From Pseudomonadota bacterium (GTDB lineage: Bacteria > Pseudomonadota > Alphaproteobacteria > Rhodobacterales > Rhodobacteraceae), in the NCBI GenBank assembly GCA_021813645.1, contig JAKAJW010000158.1:1-57510 (forward strand): 57,510 bases of DNA, written 5' to 3'. The position numbers and the translations under genes are program-made. The stretch's first letter is position 1. Every line of letters begins with the position of its first letter. Under the pieces are notes generated by a model. That model was not told the origin of the DNA. It was given only the letters and a program-made list of their open reading frames with translations, and ran no database searches. Positions 50,612 through 57,510 of the stretch are shown in pieces.

Positions 50612-52195
50612 ATGCAGGCTAACTTCGACTTTATCATCGTCGGCGGCGGCTCGGCCGGGTCCGTGGTCGCGGCCCGGCTGACCGAAGACCCGGCCGTGAA
50701 GGTTCTGCTGCTCGAGGCCGGGCCGCGGGACTGGCATCCGTTCTTCCATGTCCCTGCCGGCTTCGCGAAGATGACCAAAGGGATCGGGTCCTGGGGCTGG
50801 GAAACGGTTCCCCAGCGCCACATGCAGAACAAGGTGTTCCGCTACACTCAGGCCAAGGTGATCGGCGGCGGCTCGGCGATCAACGCCCAGATCTACACCC
50901 GCGGCAATGCGCAGGACTACGACGACTGGCGCCAGAGGGGCTGCGCGGGCTGGGGCTATGAGGACGTCTTGCCCTATTTCCGCAAGGCCGAGGACAACGA
51001 CACCTACGACAACCGCTATCACGGCAAGGGCGGCCCGCTCGGCGTCAGCCAGCCTATCGCGCCGCTGCCGGTCTGCGAGGCCTATTTCGAGGCCGCCGCG
51101 GCGCTGGGGATTCCGCGCAATCCGGACGTGAACGGAGAACGGCAGGATGGCGTCGCCTATTACCAGCTGACCCAGCGCAAGGCGCGCCGGTCCTCGGCCG
51201 CGATGGCCTATCTGGCCCCGAACCGCGGCCGCAAGAACCCCACGGTCAGGACCGGAGCGGACGTCCGCCGGCTGCTCGTGGCCAACGGCCGGGCGACCGG
51301 GGTCGAACTGATGACCGGCGAGCGGCTGCTGGCCGGGGTCGAGGTCATCTTGTCCTCGGGCGCGATTGGCACGCCGCGGCTGCTGCAGCTGTCGGGGATC
51401 GGCCCGGCCGCGCATCTCGAGAGCCTCGGGATTCCGGTCGTCTACGATCAGCCGGGCGTCGGGGAGAACCTGCAGGACCATCTCGATCTCTACTGCATCT
51501 GCGAGCTCAACGGGCCCTACAGCTATGACCGCTATGCCAAGCCGCAGTGGGCGGCGCTAGCGGCGTTGCAGTACCTCTTCACCCGCAAGGGGCCGGTCGC
51601 CTCGTCGCTGTTCGAGACCGGCGGGTTCTGGTACGCCGATCCGGACGCCCGTTCGCCGGACATCCAGTTCCACCTCGGGCTCGGCACCGGGATCGAGCAT
51701 GGCGTTGCCTCGATGCCGATGGGGGGGATCACCCTCAACTCCTGTTACCTGCGCCCGCGCTCGCGCGGGACGGTGCGGCTGCAATCGGCCGACCCGGCGG
51801 CGGCGCCGCTGATCGACCCGAACTACCTGCAGGATGCGCGCGACCGTGAGATGTCGATCCGGGGCCTGCAGATCACGCAGGAGATCCTGGCCCAGGCGCC
51901 GATGAAGCGCTTCATCAAGGCTGAGCGCCTGCCGGGCCCGGAGGTGAAGACCGATCAGGACTATTTCGACTTCATCTGCCAGCACTCCAAGACCTCGCAT
52001 CACAGTGCCGGCACCTGCCGGATGGGGCCGGATGCCGAGGCGGTCGTCGATATCCGCCTGCGGTTCAACGGCATCGAGGGGCTGCGCGTGGTGGACAATT
52101 CGATCATGCCCACCGTGATCTCGTCGAACACCAACGCGGCGGCGATCATGATCGGCGAGAAGGCCTCTGACCTGATCCGCCAGGATCATGCATGA
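50612..52195 (+). CDS. GMC family FAD oxidoreductase 2, choline dehydrogenase-like
   Basis: The 527-aa protein has the canonical GMC sequence: FIIVGGGSAGSVVAARL, KVIGGGSAINAQIYTRGN (PROSITE signature 1), ILSSGAIGTPRLLQLSGIGP (signature 2), and catalytic HHSAGTCRMG with NTNAAAIMIGEKASD. Length and sequence resemble choline/alcohol dehydrogenases. It begins 70 bases after the first GMC gene and is probably part of the same operon. Having two GMC enzymes points to two successive oxidation steps or substrates. A hairpin after its stop may end the operon. Confidence 0.92.
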   Translation: MQANFDFIIVGGGSAGSVVAARLTEDPAVKVLLLEAGPRDWHPFFHVPAGFAKMTKGIGSWGWETVPQRHMQNKVFRYTQAKVIGGGSAINAQIYTRGNAQDYDDWRQRGCAGWGYEDVLPYFRKAEDNDTYDNRYHGKGGPLGVSQPIAPLPVCEAYFEAAAALGIPRNPDVNGERQDGVAYYQLTQRKARRSSAAMAYLAPNRGRKNPTVRTGADVRRLLVANGRATGVELMTGERLLAGVEVILSSGAIGTPRLLQLSGIGPAAHLESLGIPVVYDQPGVGENLQDHLDLYCICELNGPYSYDRYAKPQWAALAALQYLFTRKGPVASSLFETGGFWYADPDARSPDIQFHLGLGTGIEHGVASMPMGGITLNSCYLRPRSRGTVRLQSADPAAAPLIDPNYLQDARDREMSIRGLQITQEILAQAPMKRFIKAERLPGPEVKTDQDYFDFICQHSKTSHHSAGTCRMGPDAEAVVDIRLRFNGIEGLRVVDNSIMPTVISSNTNAAAIMIGEKASDLIRQDHA

Positions 52196-52197
52196 GC

Positions 52198-52217
52198 GGG
52201 ACCGGTCAGCCGGTCCC
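52198..52217 (+). terminator. Hairpin after GMC gene 2, possible operon end
   Basis: GGGACCGG-TCAG-CCGGTCCC, an eight-base stem with four-base loop, two bases after the stop codon. No T-tract. It separates the large operon from the lacI unit. Confidence 0.5.
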
Positions 52218-52282
52218 CGCTTGCCCGGGAACCTCGCTTAGGGTCAGGTTGATCGGCACCGAACAGAGACGGAACGAGCGCA

Positions 52283-53344
52283 ATGGAGCGTAGACCGACG
52301 ATCATCGACGTGGCGCGCAAGGCGGGCGTCTCCAAGTCCACCGTGAGCCTCGTCCTGCAAAACAGCCCATCGGTGCGCGAGCAGACCCGCCAGCAGGTGC
52401 GCGATGCAATGGCGGAGATCGGCTACGTCTACAACCGCGCGGCCGCCAACCTGCGCAGCGCGGGGGCGGGGCTGATCGGGCTGGTCATCAACGACCTACG
52501 CAACCCGTTCTTCACCGAGTTCGCCACCTCGCTGCAGATGGCGCTTTCGGCCCGGGGCTTCGCGACCGTCGTTGCCAATACCGATGAGGATCCGCGGCTG
52601 CAGGCGCAGGTGATCGCCGCGATGATCGAACACGGGGTTTCGGCGCTCATCATCTCGCCCGCCTATGCGGATGGCGACGGCGCCTTCGACGCGATCGCGC
52701 GGGCCGGCATCCCCACCATGCAGGTTTTGCGCAAGGTGGATGCGCGGGTCGAGCTGTTTCCCTTCGCCGCGCCGGACTATCTGGCGGGCAGCCGGATTGC
52801 GACCGCTCATCTACTTGACGGCAAGGCCCGCCGCATCGCCTTCGTCGGCGGGCTCGAGGGCCGCAGCGTGACCCAAGAGCGGATGGCCGGCTATCTGGAA
52901 GTGCTGAAATCGGCTGGCATGCCGCCCTTGACGCTCTTCGGCCGGTCGAGCCGGAGCTTCGGCCGCGATGTCGCCCGACGGTTGGCGCAGGAGCACCCCG
53001 AGGTGGACGCGGTTGTCTGCTTCAACGATCTCGTGGCGCTCGGGCTGATTGCCGGTTGTGCCGAGATCGGCCGGCCGGTCGGCGGCGCGGGGCTGCGGGT
53101 CGTCGGTTTCGACGATATCGAGGAATGCAGCCAGATCTGGCCGAGCCTCTCCTCTGTCCGCTGCGGCATTGCCGGCTTCGGCGAGGCGATCGCCGCGACC
53201 ATCCTCGGCTGGCTGGAAGATGGCCGGGTGCCGCCGCCGGAAAGTCGGACGGCGGTCCAGCTGATGATCCGCGATTCCAGCGCCCTGTCGCCCGCGCCTC
53301 GGCCGGGCAGCCCACGTCACGCCGAACCGGAGGTTCCCTCTTGA
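52283..53344 (+). CDS. LacI family transcriptional regulator of the sugar locus
   Basis: The 353-aa protein has the LacI helix-turn-helix at its N-terminus (TIIDVARKAGVSKSTVSLVLQNSPSVREQTRQQV), the hinge with YVYNRAAANLRS, and a sugar-binding domain (GLIGLVINDLRNPFFTEFATSL, RRIAFVGGLEGRSVTQERMAGY, VVGFDDIEE). It should repress the operon at 39.9 kb through the paired CG-centred palindromes and release them on binding the sugar or an intermediate. The start codon of the next gene (TTG) overlaps its stop. Confidence 0.92.
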   Translation: MERRPTIIDVARKAGVSKSTVSLVLQNSPSVREQTRQQVRDAMAEIGYVYNRAAANLRSAGAGLIGLVINDLRNPFFTEFATSLQMALSARGFATVVANTDEDPRLQAQVIAAMIEHGVSALIISPAYADGDGAFDAIARAGIPTMQVLRKVDARVELFPFAAPDYLAGSRIATAHLLDGKARRIAFVGGLEGRSVTQERMAGYLEVLKSAGMPPLTLFGRSSRSFGRDVARRLAQEHPEVDAVVCFNDLVALGLIAGCAEIGRPVGGAGLRVVGFDDIEECSQIWPSLSSVRCGIAGFGEAIAATILGWLEDGRVPPPESRTAVQLMIRDSSALSPAPRPGSPRHAEPEVPS

Positions 53345-55416
53345 GCCTGGATATTCCGCAGCACATCCTCGACTCCCTGACCGATGTCGACATGCCCCGG
53401 CTGGGGCGAGAGCCCGAACTGGCAGAGCGACTGTCGGTCGCCGGCCACGGCCTCCCGGTCTTCTCGGCCGGTGCGTTGGTCGTCGGCAGCGGCGCGGCGG
53501 GGCTGCGCGCGGCGGTGGAGCTGAAGCGCCGCGGGGTGGATGTCGCGATCCTGACGCAGAGCGCCTGGGGCGGCACCTCGGCCTGTTCCGGTTCGGACAA
53601 GCAGACCCTGCACACGGCCAACACCTCCGACCAGGGCGACAATTACCGCGACATGGCGGCGGCGATCCGCGCCGGCGGCGCGATGGACGAAGACACGGCC
53701 TATGTCGAGGCGGTGGGCTCCGCCCGGGCGATGGCCTCGCTGCAGTTCCTCGGGCTGCCGCTGCCGCAGGACCGGCTTGGCGGCACGCTGCGCTACAAGA
53801 CCGATCACGACGAGGTCGGCCGGGCCACCAGTTGCGGACCGCGCACGTCGCGGCTGATGGTCAAGGTGCTGGCGCAGGAGGCGATCCGGCTCGGTATTCC
53901 GGTCTTCAACCAGATGACCGCGGTTCGTATCCTGCGGGGCGAGGGCGGCGACGTTCTGGGCCTGGTCGCGCTTCGCGCGAAGGAGCGGGGCGACGGCAAT
54001 CCGCTGGGCGCCGTGTTCTTCCGTGCCCCGGTTCTGGTGCTTGCCGCCGGGGGCCCGGGCGAGCTCTACCGTGACAGCGTGTTCCCGAACGGCTGTTTCG
54101 GTTCGCTTGGGCTAGCGCTCGAAGCGGGGCTGGACTTGGTCAACCTCACCGAAAGCCAGTTCGGCATCGGCACGAGGCGCGAAGGGTTCCCTTGGAACCT
54201 GTCGGGCACCTATGTGCAGGTGATCCCGCATATCTACTCGGTGGATGCCGCCGGGACGGAGCACCACTTCCTGGCGGACTATTACCGCAGCACCCAGGAA
54301 CTGGCCTCGAACGTCTTCCGCAAGGGCTATCAGTGGCCGTTCCACGCAACCCGGATGCTCGACTTCGGCTCGAGCCTGGTCGATCTGGCGATCTTCCACG
54401 AGGGCGCCCTGGGGCGGCGGGTCTTCATGGACTTCAACCGCAATCCGCTGCCGGTGCCGGGCGATCTCCCCTTCGACCTCGGACGGCTCGACGCCGACGT
54501 GGCCGCCTATCTGCGCAAGTCTGGCGCCGACCAGGCGCTGCCGATCGACCGCTTGCGCCACATGAACCCGCTCGCGATCGAGCTCTACCGCCGCTACAAG
54601 GTCGACATCGCGGCCGAGCCCCTCGAGTTCGCCGTCAACAACCAGCACATGAACGGCGGCATCGCGGTCGATGTTTGGGGCCAGAGCTCCGTGCCCGGCA
54701 TCTATGCCGTGGGAGAGGCAGCCGGCACGCATGGCGTCACCCGGCCGGGGGGGGCGGCGCTGAATGCCGGTCAGGTGTTCGGAATCCGGGTCGCCGAACA
54801 TATCGCGGGAAGCGGGCGGACCGCGCAGCCGGCGGCCGGGGATCCCGCGGCCGCCCTGCAGCAGGCGCTGGCGGCGATCGAGGCCGTGGCGCGGGCCGAC
54901 AGCCCGTTGACGCTACGCGGTGTCCGGCAGGAGGTGCAGGCGCGGATGAGCGAGAAGGCCGGCATCCTCTGCGCGCCGGACGAGGTTCGCGCCGCCCTGG
55001 CCGAGGCGCATCGGCTGAACGCCGAAATCCGTCAGCATGGCATTCGCCTCGACCGCCCGTCCGAGCTTGCGCGCCTGGTCCAGTGGCAGCAGATGGCCCT
55101 GGCCTCCGAGGCGGTTCTGGCGGCGCTCGACTTCTACATCGCGCAGGGCGGCGGCAGCCGTGGCGCCCGCGCGATCCGCGATCCAGCGGGCAGCGGCCTT
55201 CCGATGGCGAAGGCGGGGCCGCTCGAGGCCTATCGCTTCCGCGCGGAAAGCCCCGCCCATCGGGGCGAGCAGATCGTTGCCCGGCTCGCAGGCGGCAAGA
55301 TCGGCCTGTCGGTCCGGCCAAACCGCGGCAGCGACGCCGCCGAAAGGCCGTTTTTCGAGCGCGACTGGCCGGCCTGGCTGACCGGGGCAATCTACGCGCC
55401 GGGCGACGCGCGATGA
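53341..55416 (+). CDS. FAD-binding oxidoreductase, succinate dehydrogenase/L-aspartate oxidase-like
   Basis: Coding begins at or near TTG 53341, which overlaps the lacI stop (TTGA), giving 691 aa. The FAD motif is GALVVGSGAAGLRAAVEL with VAILTQSAWGGTSACSG, a glycine-rich loop as in fumarate reductase flavoproteins. Near residues 425-470 come the conserved NNQHMNGGIAVDV, YAVGEAAGTHGVTRPGGAALNAG segments of the second FAD-binding part, and a helical C-terminal domain follows. Enzymes of this class oxidise alpha-hydroxy acids, succinate-like compounds or amino acids. Coexpression with the regulator and KDG-like kinase suggests an acid intermediate of sugar breakdown as substrate. Confidence 0.82.
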   Translation: MSLDIPQHILDSLTDVDMPRLGREPELAERLSVAGHGLPVFSAGALVVGSGAAGLRAAVELKRRGVDVAILTQSAWGGTSACSGSDKQTLHTANTSDQGDNYRDMAAAIRAGGAMDEDTAYVEAVGSARAMASLQFLGLPLPQDRLGGTLRYKTDHDEVGRATSCGPRTSRLMVKVLAQEAIRLGIPVFNQMTAVRILRGEGGDVLGLVALRAKERGDGNPLGAVFFRAPVLVLAAGGPGELYRDSVFPNGCFGSLGLALEAGLDLVNLTESQFGIGTRREGFPWNLSGTYVQVIPHIYSVDAAGTEHHFLADYYRSTQELASNVFRKGYQWPFHATRMLDFGSSLVDLAIFHEGALGRRVFMDFNRNPLPVPGDLPFDLGRLDADVAAYLRKSGADQALPIDRLRHMNPLAIELYRRYKVDIAAEPLEFAVNNQHMNGGIAVDVWGQSSVPGIYAVGEAAGTHGVTRPGGAALNAGQVFGIRVAEHIAGSGRTAQPAAGDPAAALQQALAAIEAVARADSPLTLRGVRQEVQARMSEKAGILCAPDEVRAALAEAHRLNAEIRQHGIRLDRPSELARLVQWQQMALASEAVLAALDFYIAQGGGSRGARAIRDPAGSGLPMAKAGPLEAYRFRAESPAHRGEQIVARLAGGKIGLSVRPNRGSDAAERPFFERDWPAWLTGAIYAPGDAR

Positions 55417-56378
55417 CGGCTGGTGCCCACAAGGTTGTCGCCATCGGCGAAGCCATGCTCGAGATGGCGCCGGTCGGGCAGGGGCTCTACCGGCGCGGCT
55501 TCGCGGGCGACACGTTCAACACCGCCTGGCATATGGCCCAGCTTTTGGGCCGGGCCGCGTCGGTCGGCTTCGCCACCCGCGTCGGGCAGGACAGCCTCTC
55601 GCAGGGGTTCTTGGCGGAGCTGCGGGCGGATGGGCTCGACGTCTCGGGGATCGGTCTCGACCCGCTGCGCAGCCTCGGTCTTTACCTGATCGAGTTGGAA
55701 GGGGTCGAACGCCGGTTTCACTACTGGCGCAGCGCCTCCGCCGCGCGCGCGCTAGCGGACGACCGCGCCGGGCTGGAAGCGGCGGTTTCCGGCGCCGCGT
55801 TGATCCATTTTTCCGGCATCACGCTCGCCATCCTGAGCCCGGGCGCGCGCCAGACGTTGCTGAGCGTCCTGCGCGCGGCGCGGGCCGGCGGCGCGCGGAT
55901 TTCCTTCGACCCCAACATCCGGCCGCGGCTGTGGGCGTCGCCCGCCGAGAGCCGCGCGGCGATGCGGGATTTTCTGACGGTGACGGATATCGCGCTGCCG
56001 AGCTTTGACGACGAGGCCGCCCTGTGGGGCGATGCAACACCGGCCGTCACGGTGGAGCGGTACCGGAACTTCGGGATTGCCGAGATCGTCGTCAAGGACG
56101 GCGCGAAGCCGGTGCATGCATTCGCCGATGGCGCCGCGCAGGTCTTGGCGACGCCGGAGGTTCCCGACGCTTGCGACACGAGCGGGGCAGGGGATGCCTT
56201 CAACGCCGGCTATCTCGCCGCCCGCCTGCTGCGGCTTGGCGCGACGCTGTCGCTCGCGACCGGCCAGGCGCTGGCGGCGGAGGTGATCAGGACCTACGGC
56301 GCGCGTGCCGAGAAAGCCCGTGTCGCCGGGCTGATGCCGGCCCGGATCGCCGGGGAGGGCGGCCTGGCGCCGCTCTAG
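55413..56378 (+). CDS. PfkB family sugar kinase, 2-keto-3-deoxygluconate kinase-like
   Basis: The ATG at 55413 overlaps the flavoprotein stop and gives 321 aa. The KDG-kinase-type start is visible (VVAIGEAMLEMAPVGQGLYRRGFAGDTFNTAWHMAQLL), with ISFDPNIRPRLW in the middle and the catalytic aspartate in DTSGAGDAFNAGYLAA. It would phosphorylate 2-keto-3-deoxygluconate or a related keto-sugar acid, feeding the Entner-Doudoroff lower part. An aldolase gene is not in the window. It ends 65 bases before the convergent dehydrogenase gene. Confidence 0.85.
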   Translation: MTAGAHKVVAIGEAMLEMAPVGQGLYRRGFAGDTFNTAWHMAQLLGRAASVGFATRVGQDSLSQGFLAELRADGLDVSGIGLDPLRSLGLYLIELEGVERRFHYWRSASAARALADDRAGLEAAVSGAALIHFSGITLAILSPGARQTLLSVLRAARAGGARISFDPNIRPRLWASPAESRAAMRDFLTVTDIALPSFDDEAALWGDATPAVTVERYRNFGIAEIVVKDGAKPVHAFADGAAQVLATPEVPDACDTSGAGDAFNAGYLAARLLRLGATLSLATGQALAAEVIRTYGARAEKARVAGLMPARIAGEGGLAPL

Positions 56379-56443
56379 CGGCGGCGCCTTCGGGGCGGGG
56401 GCCCCCGTTTCGCAGAGCGGCGCCGCTGCGATCCGCCTGGCGA
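56379..56443. other. Convergent intergenic region with GC palindromes
   Basis: It contains GGGGGCCCCC near 56397-56406 and AGCGGCGCCGCT at 56415-56426. These could form bidirectional hairpins, but both lack a proper loop and T-tract. Confidence 0.35.
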
Positions 56444-57510
56444 CTATTGCAGGTCGTCGGGCAGCAGCGCCTCGGGCATGTTCTGATAGCAGACCGGCCG
56501 CAGGAAGCGGCGGATCGACAGGGTTCCGACCGAGGTCGCCCCGAAGTTGGTGGAGGCAGGGTAGGGGCCGCCATGCACCATCGCGTCGCAGACCTCGACC
56601 CCCGTCGGGAAGCCGTTGGCCAGGACCCGTCCGGCCTTGCGTTCGAGGACCGGCATCAGCTGGCGGGCCAGTGCGCTGTCGGCGGAATCGAGGTGCAGCG
56701 TCGCGGTCAACTGGCCTTCCAGCGACCGGGCGATGGCGAGCATCTGATCCGGGTCGCGGGCGGTGACGATCAGGCCCAGGGGGCCGAAGACCTCTTGCGA
56801 CAGGGTGTGGTTGGCCAGCCAGTCGTCGCCCGCGACGACGAACAGGTAGGGCGTTGCGTTCCGGAGGTCGCAGACCGAGGTGAGCACTTCGCGCACGCCG
56901 GTGCCCGCGGCGATTCGGTCGCGCCCGGCCCGATAGGCCGAGGCGATGCCGTCGGTCAGCATGACCTGCGCGCCGATGCTGGCGAGCGCGGTCTTCGCGG
57001 CCTCGGCGATGGCCGCGGCCTGCGTCTCCAGCACCACGGCGATGCCGGGATTGGTGCAGAACTGCCCGGCGCCCATCGTCAGCGAGCCGGCCCAACCCTT
57101 CGCGATCTCGGCCCCACGCGCGGCGACCGCGGCGGGCAGCAGGAACATCGGGTTGACCGAGCCCAGTTCGCCGAAGAAGGGGATCGGCTCGGGGCGCGCG
57201 GCGCAGAGGTCGAAGAGCGCCCGGCCCCCGGCCAAAGAACCGGTGAAGCCCACCGCCCGGATCAGCGGATGCTGCACCAGCGCCCGGCCCACCTCGCGCG
57301 CGCCGCCATGGACGAAGCTGAACACGCCCGGCGGGAGGTTGCAGCGCGCGATGGCAGCGGTGATCGCCTCGGCCACGATCTCGCCGGTGCCGGGATGCGC
57401 CTCATGGCCTTTCACCACCACCGGGCAACCCGCGGCCAGCGCCGCCGCGGTGTCGCCGCCGGCGGTCGAGAAGGCGAGCGGAAAGTTCGAGGCGCCGAAC
57501 ACCGCCACCG
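56444..57510 (-). CDS. 2-oxoglutarate semialdehyde-type aldehyde dehydrogenase, N-terminus beyond window
   Basis: The gene runs off the right edge; about 355 C-terminal residues are visible and roughly 150-160 N-terminal ones are missing. Features: VFGASNFPLAFSTAGGDTAAALAAGCPVVVKGH, where the G-H replaces the usual K-P-S/A, typical of the alpha-ketoglutaric semialdehyde dehydrogenase group; VGFTGSLAGGRALF; general base in FFGELGSVNP; nucleophile cysteine in GAGQFCTNPG. It ends with VCYQNMPEALLPDDLQ. These enzymes finish non-phosphorylative breakdown of pentoses, uronic or aldaric acids by forming 2-oxoglutarate. Its presence next to a KDG-like kinase supports sugar-acid catabolism. Confidence 0.88.
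   Translation of the reverse strand, partial: VAVFGASNFPLAFSTAGGDTAAALAAGCPVVVKGHEAHPGTGEIVAEAITAAIARCNLPPGVFSFVHGGAREVGRALVQHPLIRAVGFTGSLAGGRALFDLCAARPEPIPFFGELGSVNPMFLLPAAVAARGAEIAKGWAGSLTMGAGQFCTNPGIAVVLETQAAAIAEAAKTALASIGAQVMLTDGIASAYRAGRDRIAAGTGVREVLTSVCDLRNATPYLFVVAGDDWLANHTLSQEVFGPLGLIVTARDPDQMLAIARSLEGQLTATLHLDSADSALARQLMPVLERKAGRVLANGFPTGVEVCDAMVHGGPYPASTNFGATSVGTLSIRRFLRPVCYQNMPEALLPDDLQ

Noticed and set aside
56397..56406. GGGGGCCCCC as a terminator between convergent genes
   Set aside because: A palindrome without loop cannot form a proper hairpin and no T-tract follows.

Overview
The window reads as chromosomal DNA of a GC-rich alphaproteobacterium, most likely Rhodobacterales. 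This rests on strongly GC-ending codons throughout, a siphophage tail module of the type common in Rhodobacteraceae prophages (DUF2163/BR0599-type hub protein, J-like protein), and host genes typical of that group (DUF1127, ChrB-like, AAA-associated ABC ATPase). No rRNA, tRNA, CRISPR array or integrase is visible. The exact species cannot be read from the sequence.

Positions 1 to about 21,500 hold the structural and lysis half of a prophage on the + strand. It has a lambda-type head set (gpW-like, portal, ClpP-like protease, decoration protein, gpE-type capsid), head-tail joining proteins, tail tube, a tail chaperone pair linked by a probable -1 frameshift at A AAA AAC, tape measure, a tail protein carrying a von Willebrand A domain, hub, J-like protein, then muramidase, small membrane proteins and a nested spanin pair. 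Four cargo loci lie on the opposite strand inside this module: a PRiA4b-ORF3-like gene, a RES/Xre toxin-antitoxin pair, an unknown 125-aa gene and a HigBA pair. The module ends in a decayed C1q-like tail-fibre remnant that runs into a host gene; terminase, integrase and early genes lie outside the window.

From 21.5 to 25.8 kb there is a nitrate/sulfonate-type ABC system whose double permease is split by a frameshift at a six-base homopolymer, and a TauE/SafE-type permease. From 25.9 to 39.6 kb lies a stress island dominated by fluoride defence: YnfA, a ChrB-like protein (apparently leaderless, with an operator palindrome inside its promoter), a COG4280-like membrane protein, a crcB-crcB-DUF190 operon in which the second crcB has lost its third membrane segment and DUF190 carries a stop codon, a P-type proton ATPase, a divergent extra enolase, and three fluoride (crcB-type) riboswitches. 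These precede an RppH-like NUDIX gene, an intact crcB, and a pair of MutS-like ATPase genes. A tandem universal stress protein sits between them. The genes fit one logic: export fluoride, remove protons, supply a second copy of a fluoride-sensitive glycolytic enzyme, and handle nucleotide or nucleic-acid consequences.

From 39.9 to 57.5 kb is a LacI-controlled carbohydrate locus: a dehydrogenase, CoA transferase, enoyl-CoA hydratase and aldehyde dehydrogenase, a complete sugar ABC importer, two GMC oxidoreductases, then the LacI regulator with a flavoprotein and a KDG-kinase-like PfkB kinase, and a convergent 2-oxoglutarate-semialdehyde-type dehydrogenase cut by the window end. The first operon starts at a promoter carrying two CG-centred palindromes that are probable LacI operators. 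Sugar uptake and oxidation genes translationally coupled to CoA-ester genes suggest an unusual oxidative route whose substrate cannot be read from the sequence.
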